The notes beneath the pieces are model-generated. The model searched no databases and had not been told where the DNA came from. It worked only from the letters and a program-made list of their open reading frames with translations. This document shows positions 35,901-48,575 of a DNA stretch of 64,000 bases, piece after piece (position 1 is the first letter of the stretch; each line of letters opens with the position of its first letter). A program made the translations under genes and the position numbers. The stretch comes from Aphelocoma coerulescens. Lineage: Eukaryota; Chordata; Aves; Passeriformes; Corvidae. The stretch covers positions 89,140,004 to 89,204,003 of the forward strand of contig NC_091015.1 in assembly GCF_041296385.1 (NCBI RefSeq), in the 5' to 3' direction.

Positions 35901-36053
35901 AATAGTTCTTAAAAAGGGGGCTATCACTGTGAGCTTCCAACAGTCACTTGGTCTGGTTAAGAAAACCTCTCTTCAGCATGCAGAAGCAGCAGGCCTTATC
36001 ATGACTGGTGACATTATAATTCATTATCAGATGCTCCAACATAATTTATCTAC
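29906..36053. other. Unique non-coding DNA
   Basis: AT-rich sequence with A or T runs near 30242-30258, 32647-32660 and 33287-33300. No open frame can be tied to a protein family. One 82-codon frame at 32808-33056 carries a hydrophobic stretch but has no homologue I know. A candidate ancient repeat at about 32085-32220 is listed separately. Confidence 0.5.
32085..32220. repeat. Possible ancient amniote transposon relic
   Basis: CTTTTGTCAGTATAGCTC and, further on, GCACTTTTTTGCTAGTATAA plus TCCATTAGTAGGGTTTTA recall an old non-autonomous repeat that I know from turtle and crocodile DNA. There GCACTTTTTGCCGGTATAAC-type words surround a CTACACTAGGGG core. The match is imperfect and from memory. 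Confidence 0.3.
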
Positions 36054-36325
36054 TCATAGAATCATAGAATAGTTTGGATTAGAAGGGACCTAAAAAGATC
36101 ACCCTGATCCAATGCTCCCTGCAACAAGCAGGGACACCTTCCACTAGATCAGGTTTCTCAGAGCCCTGTCCAACCTGACCATGAATGTTTCCAGTGATGG
36201 AGCATCTACCACCTCTCTGGGCAATCTGTTCTAGTGTTTCACCACCCACTTTGTAAAAAATTTCTTCCTTATATCTCGTCTATCTTCACCATGACCTACC
36301 TACATTGGTGCCCCATGTGCTAAGG
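36054..36325 (-). mobile_element. CR1 LINE 3' fragment, different subfamily
   Basis: The plus strand starts TCATAGAATCATAGAATAG, the inverted form of the short tandem words that end avian CR1 elements. It continues AGAAGGGACCTAAAAAGATC, CAAGCAGGGACACCTTCCAC, CTCTGGGCAATCTGTTCTAG and TTGTAAAAAATTTCTTCCTT. The last is a hallmark of another CR1 subfamily than the three upstream copies, which read CACACAGTAAAG at the equivalent place. The match fades after GGTGCCCCATGTGCTAAGG. The fragment is 5'-truncated and has no coding capacity. Confidence 0.93.
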
Positions 36326-39300
36326 ACCAGCCAAAGGCATTTGTCCAATACTGCATTTTGTTCCTAAGGAAGAGATCTGCTGGGAACAGGTGAAACCACT
36401 GAGAATAAGTTACTCCTCCAGATTCAGTCATTTCATTGAGTCTATTTTAAAGAAACCTGGGAATAAACCAGCATGGGTGGCTGAACCATCTGCTGTTGAG
36501 CCTAGAGGCAATCTTGAGCAATTGAGGCTATGAGTTCTCATTCAGAAAATGTTTACACCCCACTCCCTACTGTCCAGAAAAACATTTCAGAGATAGTTTT
36601 GAGGTACTTAGATCAGAGGCTGCAAGCAGAGAAATAGCCACCCCGTAAATCTCAAATGGTACTAAGTAGCTCAAATGTTTATTGAGATTCTCAGGTGGGA
36701 ATCATAAGCTGTGTTGAGCATTATGAAAACATTGAAAGCAGTACTTGGGTTAGCTAACTTTTAAGTTACTTTGTAAAAGCCTTTGTTAACTGAAATGACT
36801 ACAATATTGACACATCCTTAGGTTGCAAGATTTTTCAAGAAAGAAAATACCCATTTGACAATACTCTGAGTAACTCACAGTATCTGTGCTAGCAAGAGCA
36901 ATAGCACTCCAATGTCCAGCTGGGATTTTACTCACAAAGTTGGAAATAAGTATTGCTAAAAATAGGATGTCAAATACATTCAAAAAGATTATTTTTGAGT
37001 AGGCCCAGTAAAAAAATAGTTGTTTGGTTTTGACCAAGTGTTACTTTTGCTCATGTCACCATTAAAGCAGGCAATTCTCAAGAAATGTAAAAGCATACAT
37101 TTCAAACAAACCCCTCCCAAACTAAAACTGCAAGGTCTCACAGAAATCTCTCTATATACTGTACTTACTTTGCCATTTTTTGTTCTTATTTCTTCTTCCC
37201 TTTAATTATTTCTAACTTTCATTCTTGAAGTAACTTTTCATATGTACTCATTCTCTGCCCATTGTTTTCCACCTACCTTCCTAAAATAATAATTAAGAGG
37301 AGATTTATGTCTAATTTGATGACATCATTGTATTCATTATTTTCCAGTGAAGAGTATAAAAAATAAATTAAAAAAAAAGCAAAAGGTGTTTTTCACTTTT
37401 TTTTTAATTAAAAGAATGTGGGTTAGGGTTTTTTTTTTTTAATTCCTCAGGTCTCTATAACTTTTGTTGTCACAGACTCTGGGACTGTGACAGCATTTTT
37501 AAAAAGCATCTTCTAAATAAATTAAAATCATGCCATACAGCAAACTGAAACGAAGCAATGAATCACATCTCCCATGGATATAAATCTGTGAAATTCCTTT
37601 CGGGTCAGTTGTTTTATACTGATCTGCTGAGAAAATGGTGGTGGGGAGGGCTTAATCCCCTTTTGCTTCATTCTTCCCCTCTCCCGCTACACTCTTATCC
37701 TCTTATCCCTTTTTGACTGGTAAGACTTAAAGTCAGAAATATTTTCAGGAAGTTTTCATAATGCTGGTGACACTTCAAACATGCTAGAGGGGGCCGAGAG
37801 AGAGAGATTAACTAAGTACCTATATTTGTATGCATTAGCTCAAAGAGCAATTAGCTCCTGTAACAGGAGACCTAACACATTGGTGCCTAGCAAGAGTATA
37901 TATGACTAATTCTGTGTCACTGTATCAAGAAGAGCAGTTTGCCCACCAGAGAAGCTAACATGTTGCTATATAAGAATTAATTCATTTTGAATTGACATTT
38001 TTAAGCTTGCAGCTGCTCTCAGCATTTAGGGATATTTTTTAGTTTTCTCCTTCCTTTTTTCCATGATTATTTTTGACAACTCCATCCCTCCTACTCAGCC
38101 CAGTGCAAAGCAGCGCAGTGGAAAAAGCATCGTACTTCCACCAAGTAAATGAGTAGTTGTATAATTTCTTGTCTGTCTAACCCTTCTCCTCTTCCTCCTC
38201 CCCCAGGAAGCCCCAGATCCAAGATATAATAGAGGACAAAACCAGAAGATTCATTCCCCTAGGAAAGAACAGTAGAACTATATTCACTTCAGTGACAGAA
38301 CATCTGGCTTTATGTTAAAGAATTTCTCACCTCCTACCCACCCCTAAATTCTCCCTGGTGTAAAGTGACCATTCCAGATGGATTCATTTGACAGTTTCTC
38401 CTTACCAGTACTTCGGACTGTAAGATTGGCTAAAAGCAGAATTATTTTGCATGTGGTCCAAACTAGGCCACATCCGAGCTTAATTTACAATGGTGTTTGT
38501 TTTGGTGAGACTGCTTCTTGCTTCAGTGGTATCTGATATTGTGGTAACGCTGAGAAATCACTAGAGGCCTTGAGAGTTTGTCCTTGTAGGTTTCCTGAAG
38601 GCTGGGCCTCTGGTCCTTGCAAGGAGGGAGATGGAGGATGAGCGAAAACCTGCAGGGCTTCAGGTTGCACAGCTCAGCAGCAACCCAACCACCACAGCTG
38701 TAGGTTAAATATCTTTACCCTCCTGCTCAGTGGACCACCTTACCCATGTCTGAAGTCCCCCTTTTTGTATCAGCTTTACCTTCCCAGAGACAGCCTTAGA
38801 ACACAGGTCCGTGACTTCCTACCTAAATGAGGCTGGAGAAAATTACACAACTCCTCTTCTTCAGCTTCCCTTTCAGTAATGCTATCAAATACTTTCAAGT
38901 CTTCTGTTCAAGCAAGCAAAAAACACTTGAGGCAAGGCCTAAGCTACTGATTGTTAGGTTTCCGTGTAACACAGCTTATAGGTTTCTCACAAGCTTAATT
39001 GTACCTTTTTAAAAAAAAAGTACTACAGGAAAACCCCTGCTGTAACCTGACATATATTAAAGGAGTGCAGGAATTGATAAACAATACGAAGGCTAAGGAT
39101 CAATTGCTTTGAGAACAACTGATGAGGTCATTCACTTATGAAATAGCAGCCTTGACAACAAGGATCAGGTGTCCCTGAACTAGTTCCTGAAGTGTAACCA
39201 TACCAGGTAATTAATATCAGCCCTGAGAGAGGCTAACATTTCTGTTCAAATCACATTGCCTTCTTCTATCTGTGAGCTTTTCAGCAAGCTCGAGGCACAG

Positions 39301-41252
39301 TGGAGCAGAACAACAGGGAGCACAGTTACTATACAGGCTTCATTGTCCGCAGAACATGCTGCTACCTAGTAGTGGAAAAGGCAACAAAGAGACTGCTGGA
39401 GGGTCACTAGGGAATAAAAAAATGAAAATTAAAAAAAAAAAGAAGAAGCCAGAGCTGAAGCACTGGATGTGCTTGCTATTATGACTTGGCACAGAAAACA
39501 GAGAACTTTCCAGGGCCATTTCCAGCCTTTGCAGGAGACTGTGCTCTCTGGAACACAGAACAGAGTGGGCTGAGTGGGCTTGCCATGCCCTGTCACATTA
39601 TTTGCTGCAATTTTGCCTGTTTTATCCTCTACTTTTCTGAAAGGAAGGGTAAAAAAAATGTCCCAAACACTCTTCAAAAATATAGAAAATGCCAACCCAA
39701 AACAGCAAAAGTAATTAAAACCTAAGGCCAGCTTAAAAACCATGTTGGAATTCATACAGCTGCAGCCTTCAAAGGCTTGCTTTTTTCTGGAGAGGGGTGG
39801 AGAAGAGAGCTTTGATTTAAAAACCACCACCACCATCACCACAATGGATCATTTGATCTTTTGGTTCCTCCTGTTTTATTTTAATTAATGTTTCAAAGTA
39901 CCGATTTAAAGTCAATCCAACTTTATTAAAGGTTTATTGCAGGATTAAGAGAGATTTGAAACCAAGCCCAACACAGTCAGAAGAGACAAGCTCAAAATGG
40001 CCACTCAACAAATAAAAAGCATAACATGCTGGTAGTGTTTTGAGCAATTGGCCAATAAAGTCAGGCAGCATTTATAAATTCTGTGTAATTTTTTTTCCTC
40101 TGGCAATGAAAATCTTTTAAACTCCTAGTTAAAAGGCTTTTGTGCCATTTGTGAAACATTTCATTTTCGTAAGAGAGCATTCATTCATTTTAGGTTATTA
40201 TTAAATAGGATCCTGCATATATGTACATCAAGTATGCTACCATTGCCCAAGCCAAATGCAACATGTGTTAGTAACATCATACCATTTGATTCCACTCTTT
40301 TGCCAGGTTTTCAGGTTAAGAAACATCATGATTTCCTAGTTGAAGGGGGTGTCAAGTCTCTGAAATATTCAAGACTGCGCACTCCTCTCCACATGCACCA
40401 TGTACAGGACACAGGAGGAGCAAGGCCTGGTGAAGGCAATGAGCTCATTTTCAATCTTGCAGAAGCAGACATCTTTCTAATACTTCCAGATATACTGCAT
40501 CCAGTTGACAGCCTGCCTTGGTGGTATTAGAACTTTGTCTAGGAACTTATTAGTATTTAAAATGGATTATGTGCCAACCTTTCTTTTGTTCTCCATTAGA
40601 AGAGCAGTAAATCTGAGATCTTTTATGAAAAAGCACTGTGTTTCGTTTGTCACGGGTATCAAAAATGTCCCTTTCTCCCTTCCAGAGGTAATGTTATCGA
40701 AGTCACAATGCTGAATTCCTCAGACCAGATCTAAAGTACAACTTCTGTTCAGTTCTTCTGGCTTTTGCTGGTTTTGAGAAGACAAGGGAGAGGCACATCA
40801 AAACTTCCCATGCAGTGTAACACCTTGGAAAGCACTATTCCCTTTCTACCATTTCTTCAGTGGACATGTGGGAAAAGAGGAATTGCCCTGTGTGAGATCT
40901 GGATCCAGTGGTAAGGGAGCCAGGGTATTATCAGGAAAGAGTGTGTAGCACAACAGTGTGGGCACTGGGGCTGCTGTGCAGCAGGTCCAGGAGGTGCTGG
41001 CACGGCTCACAGCTCCTCTGCTTCATTTGGCACAGCTACTTCCTTCTCATTCAAATGGACAGCAGTTCACAGCTGTGGATATATTGCCCTCACTCACGTT
41101 TCCCCTGAGAGCCTGTCTACAGAGGCTATCAGGGGCCTCCTTTACATTAGTGCTGCTACTAAAGCAAGACACTACTTACAGAAATGTATTTCAATCCTGA
41201 CTCCTGCAGATATGCTTTGGCTACTTTTGTCCACTTAATGAGAATATAATCT
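36326..41252. other. Unique non-coding DNA
   Basis: No gene was recognised. T and A runs occur at 37389-37440 and 39001-39018, and an A run followed by GAAGAAG lies at 39430-39446. The segment 39915-39955 has an AATAAA-rich word on the minus strand but no LTR boundaries. Open frames, the largest 137 codons (39429-39842, minus), look like chance frames. Confidence 0.5.
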
Positions 41253-41334
41253 AGGGCCCAGCTGGTGTAAGTCAGCACAAAAGCAATGAGCCTAAGGAAA
41301 CAGTGCCAATTTACCTCAGTGAGGATCTGGCCCA
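41253..41334. repeat. Palindromic relic of an ancient amniote repeat
   Basis: The left arm AGGGCCCAGCTGGTGTAAGT and the right arm GCCAATTTACCTCAGTGAGG followed by ATCTGGCCC are imperfect inverse complements. They match the two ends of a palindromic repeat known in sauropsids, whose arms read GATTTACACCAGCTGAGG and ATCTGGCCC. The central spacer is degraded. The structure suggests a miniature inverted-repeat element; the family identification is from memory. Confidence 0.55.
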
Positions 41335-41877
41335 GGGGATTCATAATGGATGGAGTTGTCTAGTCAAGAAGGGATTGGAACAGCTCGGGATGACTACATT
41401 TCTCCCCCATTTTCACAGTTCAGACAGCTTCTGCCAAATGGTATGAGCAGCTGGACATCTCTTTCAAATCCATATTTAATTCCCTAAAGCTGCATTGAAA
41501 TGAAGAATCCTACTCACACGAAAAGAAAAAATCAATATTTTGCACTGCTTTAGCTTCAAATTTTAATGAACAAGGAAGGTGCTGCTGTAGTGTAGGAAGA
41601 AACCACATAATCAAAGACACAGAGTCTCAAGGCTGAGGAAAACAAGAAAAAAAAGCATTTTAAAACATTTCCTTTGTTTATTGTTTATGACATAAATTTA
41701 TTTATTAAACAAATTTAACACCTTTTTTGCTCAAGAGTGAGTAGCAGTAGAAAAAAATTACAGTCTGAGAATTGAAATGACTGCACAAATTAAATGAGAA
41801 AATATGAGTTATTGTCATTTATGATATTGCCATCCATAGAGATACTATAAATATATCAAACTGCTTGAATTGGGATC

Positions 41878-41905
41878 AGATTATTATTAAGATTAATAAT
41901 AATCT
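41878..41905. repeat. Perfect AT-rich hairpin
   Basis: AGATTATTATTA (41878-41889) and TAATAATAATCT (41894-41905) are exact inverse complements around a 4-base loop AGAT. Confidence 0.9.
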
Positions 41906-44121
41906 TACCTTTTCTCTTTCAGCACAAAGTTAAACAAATTTCAAATCAGTGAATAAACATAGCTATGGATGGAAAATAGAGGTCTTTTTAAATTCTGATT
42001 GAAATTTGCTTTTTCACCTTCTTAATTTAAGCAGAAGAAAGTTCTCTTCAGTATTGTTTTGTTCTAAAAAATTAATCAAAAATAGCTGAAATGCACCTGA
42101 ACATGGGGAGTGGAATACCAGAAAGAAATAATGATGTCAGGTAGTGTTATTGGTTTTGTTGGGACTATCTAAATTGTATGAGGGTACATTACATTATGGA
42201 GTGGAACAGAATCTATGTAAATATAGTGTCTTAAATTATATTTGTAAATTCTAGTCATAAGAATCTGTTTTGAGGTCTCTCAAGTTGAATTTTCACTCTT
42301 GTTAAAAAAAGCATTGTATAGGTATGCCCCAATGGATTTTGTTTACAGACTTGAAAAAAAACAACCTGAAACCCTCAGATTTCACCCAACTAGATTAAAG
42401 TCTGGTTTAGCATACAGATATTTCTGAAAGTTTTGCTAGCACTGAATACAACAGTCCATCAAATGGACAGCTGATCTTTACTAATGGGTCACATTCTAAA
42501 ATTAACATCACTACATTTTTTTAATTTTCATTGATAATCTAAATCAGAATAAGAAATTTGACCCCTTAACAACAGAGATGTAAGCTTCCATATGCTCAAC
42601 TGAGGCTATAAAAAACATTGAGACTTGTTTTACAGATGGATCAAACCCCAAAAGCCCAAATAACTCAATAGCCAAAGATAAGATGATATGAATCTCACTT
42701 TCTGTTTTTGACATTTTAAAGCTTGAAAGTGTTATCTTTCCTCTTAAACCAGTAGTTCACCTCTAGAAATAAACACAGGGTAATAGTTTTTCAGAGAAAG
42801 AGGCTCAATTTCTCAATCAGATGCAACTACACTGATATTTTCTGCAGTGAAACAACATCATTTCAAACTCCACCACTAAATAAACTGAAGGTGCTTTCTG
42901 TTGTTAGGAAATAACTTTCACTAAAAACTATAATATATAGGATACACATACCTTATATACAGAACATATTTGAGCAAATGTGCCTGGGCACGTCTTTCAG
43001 AACTTGTATTTGTCTGGTATACAAGGGATTCCTAAGACTGCCAGAGCTGGTGTGATTTTGAAAGGTAAAACTGCCAAATCATCAGGCAATGAGAAACCAG
43101 ATTACCTGCTTGACACAGCTTCAAGGACGATGTGCATGCCCTGTTCCAAATTAAACTTCAAAAGAATACCATAATCAAACAAACTGAACATATGAGGTAT
43201 CCAAGGACAGCACAACAAAAGGCTGCTTTGCAGGGACAGAAAGATAGAAAGAAAGGAATGGGAAGCAGTATAGCTAACCCTCATGAGCAAAAGAATGTAA
43301 ACTCAGAAAGGAAGTGAAAATTGAGGTATCTAAGTGTATTTGAACAAGGTAAAAAGAGTGGGGTGGGTTTTCTAATTAATTGCATAAGCAAAAATTCTAT
43401 ACACCTCCAGACCCATATGGACCAATCAGCTGCTCTTCTAAAGGCTTCCTTCACAGTTTTAAAAAAAAGAGGAATGTCAGAGCTGTGAGTGACCTGTGTA
43501 GTAATCCAGTAACTGCAAATTCTGAAGATTTTCCACCTCTGGTGACTGTTCACACCAATAGGAAACAGTCTTTTTCCATTACTGTCAGTAGGATAACATC
43601 CATGCTAGAGCTCTAGAGGATCTAGTCTTGCCAGGCAAGCATATTTCTCTGTGAGTGAATTTTGGAGGGAAAAACAAAAAAAGAAATCTAGAAAGCAGCA
43701 TCAGTGCAACTGCATCCAAAAATTATTTTTAATGCTGGTTGAGTCTAAGAAAATCCAATTTGGAAGAGTGATGGGTATTCCCTGTGTGTATCTGAGGTTG
43801 GTGAGTGCATGAGTAAACATGTTAGCTTTTGAAACCTAAGCATCTCAGTCAAACCAGATAAAACAATACCAAGAGTCTGAAAACTGCCCTTCAAAAGGGA
43901 AATATGTGGGTGGAGGTCAGGTGTATTTGATACAGGCCAGATACAGCACAGGAATGTGCAATATCCTGCTTCCTTCAACACCAGAAAAATCAAAGGGCTA
44001 GAGATCATCTCCCCTGCTCACAGCTCCAATCCTTCCAGCCAAAAAGTTCTCCACAGAGGGGACCTATCTCAGGGGACTGCTCCAAGGCTGTGCCTGGCCA
44101 CCTGTGCATCTGCATTTTCTT

Positions 44122-44174
44122 TTTGTTGTTGTTGTTTTTCCTTGGGGGATTTGTTGTTGTTGTTGTTGTTGTTG
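44122..44174. repeat. (TTG)n microsatellite, interrupted
   Basis: TTG units at 44122-44137 and again at 44151-44174, separated by TTTTCCTTGGGGGAT. Confidence 0.92.
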
Positions 44175-46944
44175 AAGTTTCCTCTCTCTGACTCCATATT
44201 CCACCACTCAAATAGCCCTGTGACAGTCCACCCTGTACATAGTCCTGAGAGGTGTTGGGCATAGCTTCAGTTTGGAGACCAGTCCCACGCCATAAAGCAA
44301 TTTAAGTTTTTGCACTCAGTGTGGTATTTATAATTACCTACTTCTGTGTGCCTAAGCCTTGATGCTGCTGGGGATGTACTGGGCATTTAGCAAGCACTTG
44401 CACAGGCCCCTCCCTGGCTGCAAGGTACTGAACAAGCATGGCAGCTACCTCAGACCCCCATGAGCTGCCTCTGCAACCAACGTGAAGCTCTCTGACTAAT
44501 TCTAACTGCATTCAGAGCACTCACAAAGATTGCACACATATAATCTTTAGCATTCTGCAGCTTAACACTCTACCTGTAAAGTAGCACTCATACCTCAAAC
44601 TTCCAGAGGTTGTGGGACAGTAACTTAAATAATATTGGTGAAGTACACAGAAATATTATTATCAGCAGCAGGGCCCACACAGAAATTAATATTTGTTTAC
44701 TCAGAACAGGCTTAGCTCTGAATGTACAGCAAACAGAGGGCACTGAACACTGAAGGCTAGTGATAAAGGAAAAATAATTATGGCCAGTTCCTCACCATCT
44801 CGTGCATTGAGGAATAAGGACCAAAATATAAAGTGATCAATAATTCAAACATTTGTTATGTCATAGATGTCCAGGGATAAATTCTAGACTGAATAGAGAC
44901 TATGTTCTTAAGATTCTTTTTTGTTATTTTTTCTTAAATTTTCTTACATCCACAGTATTTAAATTTTGGAAATACTGTTTAAATACAATGCAAATAATAC
45001 TTACAAAATATATGTTGCAAATTCAGTTACTTACTAATAGGGTATGATGCATTTCACTGCCCAGACTGTCAACCAGTAGTCCAAAACTTGCAGACACCCT
45101 TTTGCAGGAAAGTCGTACAAATGCCAGAAAGTCATATTCCATTTCCTACATTTGCATTGTTAAGACTGAGCATAACCAACCATTCAATAATCTCAAGAAA
45201 TGTAGAAGAGCTCAATAAAGAATAGAAGCAGCAAGCAAATGTCAGTGTCTGAGGGAGAAATTAGAGGAGAACACTGCAGGAGGATGGGGGGTACAAAATA
45301 AACAAGCAAACCAGAAAGTCATTTCTTTTCCCTCCTCTGCCAGCTGCATGCCAGCTCTAATGAGAGCAGCAGCTAAGTAGTTCTGCCAGCTCTCCAGGAT
45401 GGAGACAGATATGATGACAACGAATGTGAGGAATGAAGCACTGCTGCTGCTGTTACATCTGCTTGAAAATCTGACATCAGCCTCCTTTCAAAGCTAACTA
45501 ACCCAGCAATTTCTGCAGCTATTAACAGAACACACTTGGTATTATTGAACTCAAGGTGCAGGAAGAATTAGACCCAAATCCATCCAGTGTAACAGCTGGA
45601 TTGTTTTTATTTTTCCCCTTAAGATTTTGCTGTCCATACCTTTTAATAGAGGTGGTTATTTTATTTTTTTTAAATTAAGTCCAGGTCACGAAAAAGGGCA
45701 GAAAACAACTATGAGCATGGTCTCCAAAAATGCTAGAAAATTAAAAAATCCTTTGGTCTTCATAAAAGGGAAAAAAATAAAAAGAATGAGGACAAAAAGT
45801 GGGAAATGAATGGCTGTGATTGGGAGTCCCCAGCTCAGTATGCCTGTCACTAGTAGTGCATTATGCCATAACAAAAAAATCAGCAAACTGGAAATTCCTC
45901 CTACTGTGCACAAATGAAGCCAGAAATGACTGTCCCTGCTGCCTGTACAGAAAGCAGAAACCTCTATGTGATGTTTCACAAGCTGAGTATGTTTGGGTAG
46001 CTCTAGACTACAGAGCATGAACAGCAAGTTTCATGATTCAGCAGCAAACTTAGGCACAATATGGTTTCATTTCCATTCTGATGTGGATCCTGTTAAAATA
46101 TCTTTGTGCAACCACAGGAAGATCTGAGATAGCCAAGGGGGAAATAATAATAATAATTTTTTGAATTTCCAGACAGAAAAGGGCTGAATGCCATTCACTG
46201 ATTTAGTGCAAAACACTAAGGAAAATTACCATTTTTATAATGCTCTTTTCCCCACCAATTGTGCATATTTTTCCCAGGGCTTTTTAGAGGCAGAATGCTG
46301 CCTTTCTGGTCAACAATTCTACAACTTCCTAATCTGTACCTTTGTGTCAACAACTGTTATTAATATAACTGCAAAATATCACAGTCTTTTCTTATGATGT
46401 AATTAGTCATTAGGTGAGATAAGATTATTATTAAGGAAAATTTATTGCCTTCCAGTATGGTTGTCACAAGTAAGGTTATTGAACTCTCATACTACCTGGT
46501 TGTATAAAGTGCAACAGCAAGCTTTATATTTTGTACAGGATGCATAAAGGGTTAAACACAAAATTTAGACTATTGAGCAGAAATTGATAGTGTAATGTTA
46601 CCCACTCTGTGATTTTGTGTCAAATCATAATCTGGAAAAGAAATTTCAAAGACTTTTTCCTTGATCTAATTAGAAAGTTGACAGTTTTTGCTAGCTGGGA
46701 AGATTTCTCCCCAAATAGATCTCAAATAGAACCAAAAGAATGGCTGGCTGTAGAAACAAATGGAGACATCACCACTTTCTGTAAGCAAGTCAGAGGGTGT
46801 ATCTTAAATAAGGGACAACAGGAGAAGCTTAAACAGAGCAAACCAAAAAATAAACAGTAATAAGTGACCAGGATTAAGATGATATTAACCCCAATAGTTA
46901 ACCCCATAAAGGACCTCAAAAAAAACTACTGGAAAAAAAATAAC

Positions 46945-48575
46945 AGTTTGTAATCTCTCTTCTGTTAGTCCTTTCATCTGATGAGTGAGAGGTGGCAAAC
47001 CAGATAACAATTTTTTGAAGGATTTTCACAAGGGAGCTGCAGACTTCTAACTCTGGCCATATCTCTTGTGGGAAAATTAGTAGAAACTATAGTAAATAAC
47101 AGAATTAGTAGACATGTGGATAAAGATTATATATTTGGGGGAAAAAAGCAGGAGTTTTCACATGGTTCTGCCTAGCAAATTTATGGGAGTTCTTCACAGG
47201 GTCAACAAGTACATTCAGCTGGCATAAACTACCTGGCTTTCTAAAGGTGTGCTTTCTTAAAAGTGTGCCTTCAGCACATTTTCAATAAACCAAATAGTTG
47301 GGGCACTGCATGGTGGACATCTCGTTAAAAGTCAGGAAACATAAAACAGGATAAAAATGGAACAGAACAAGACCATTAAGATCGAGAAAAGTCTTATGTT
47401 GATGCTGCTCCACAAAATGATGATCAACCAGAAAGGACATGAGCGAGAAGCTGAAAACACCTGCTGATTATATGAACTGATTCTGAGTAGGAACAGGAGA
47501 GAATGGTGGTGAAAGAGTGCAGAGGTGCTTTGCACAGGGCATAATGAAAAGATGGTTTTAGTTCAGTAGAGATAAATGTAAAGAAATGTAAAGAAATGCA
47601 CAAAGGGAAGAAAAATCCTAAATTTATAGACAAAATCATGGGCTCTGAGTTGATTATTAAAAAAAGAATTGAGAACAAAACATTCCACTGCAAGGAATCA
47701 GGGTTCCCTACATATTAAACTCTGTAATTCTGTCTCTGCATTTTAAAAAGGACACAGCAGAACCAGAATAAATGCATGAAAAAGATAATTAGAAATGTGA
47801 AAGGGCTTCCATAGAGGTGATGACTGAGTGGAGTAAGACTCTCATCTGGCTCAGAGGGAATCTTGGGGAATTAAGGGTCTCTAAAACCATAGGCAGCAGG
47901 AAAAAGGCACACAGAGATCAACCATTCATATTTTTTTTAACAGAAGTACTAAATGTCATTGAAAACACTGAAGGAGCAGATTCAAGACAGAGGTAGTGCT
48001 TCACTTAGTTGTTGTTAACTATTGGAATTCCTTGACAGAAAAGTTTATGGACCCAAAGTTTACTTGGCTTGAAGAGAATATTAGTCGAGTTCATATGAGG
48101 GAAATCCCTCAAGTATTGCTATCCATCCAGAAAGCACATCTAGTTTGTGTCTTTTTCAGGACAGTAAAAGTCCTGAAAAGGAGTAAAAGTCCCTTTCCCT
48201 CTGCTACCTGTGTCAGACAACCTGGAAGTTGATAATAGACAGATTTGTCTGAGAGGTCTCTCCAGAGACCAGCACCAGCCAAAAAAAGTGTCTTTGGAGA
48301 GCAGCAGGAGAGTAGAGGGATTTTGATATATAATGCCCTAGGACTGAGGCAAGGATGTTAGAAATCTGCATTTGTGATAGAATAAGCTGAAAAAATTAAT
48401 GAACTCTGTCAATGCTAGGATTTTCTATGAGGTCAAGGGAAGATCAGGCACGTCCCTGGAGAAACAGCCCTACAAGCTTGTCCTGTCCTTATATCCTTAG
48501 CAGTAGATATCCATCAGTGGATATAGCAAACGGAGCTGAGACACAACTTTGGTCTGACCTGCTACAGGTATTTTG
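46945..48575 (+). mobile_element. Ancient CR1/L3-type LINE remnant, ORF2 to 3' end
   Basis: Degenerate but collinear with an old sauropsid CR1/L3-like LINE over about 1.6 kb. In order: AAAATTAGTAGAAACTATAG with TAACAGAATTAGTAGACATG (the RT segment before the QHGF motif); TTCTGCCTAGCAAATTTATG with GAGTTCTTCACAGGGTCAAC (the conserved C-L-T-N-L-L-E-F-F-x-G-V-N block, here broken); AAATGTAAAGAAATGCACAA (the K-C-K-V-M-H block); ATGATTAG-like GATAATTAGAAATGTGAAAG with GGCTTCCAT (the M-I-R-G-M-E-R-L-P block); GGTCTCTAAAACCATAGGCA; TATTGGAATTCCTTGACAGA; and the tail word TTTGGTCTGACCTGCTACAG. Stops and indels are everywhere, so it codes for nothing. Some inner stretches, near 47280-47420, align poorly. 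Family name is from memory; the order of landmarks is the strong evidence. Confidence 0.72.

Larger units (their letters stand above)
41335..46944. other. Unique non-coding DNA with simple repeats
   Basis: AT-rich sequence with no recognised gene. It includes an AT hairpin (41878-41905), the TTG repeats at 44122-44174 and an AAT run at 46143-46157. The largest open frame (45686-46027, minus, 113 codons) is rich in hydrophobic residues because of T-rich sequence and matches nothing known. Confidence 0.5.

Noticed and set aside
37421..37431. GGGTTAGGGTT, telomere-like word
   Set aside because: Less than two repeat units next to a T run, so not evidence of an interstitial telomere.
39429..39842. 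137-codon minus-strand frame
   Set aside because: Its ends fall in an A-rich run and a CCA repeat. It shows no domain resemblance and overlaps another frame on the plus strand.
39915..39955. Minus-strand AATAAA-rich segment that could be an LTR R region or a processed pseudogene 3' end
   Set aside because: No LTR ends, TATA box, coding similarity or A tail could be located around it.
40234..40530. 98-codon plus-strand frame
   Set aside because: No recognisable motif or exon context; within chance expectation for a 64-kb window.
45686..46027. 113-codon minus-strand frame, very hydrophobic
   Set aside because: It arises from A-rich DNA on the plus strand read in reverse. There is no known family, and its hydrophobicity is compositional.
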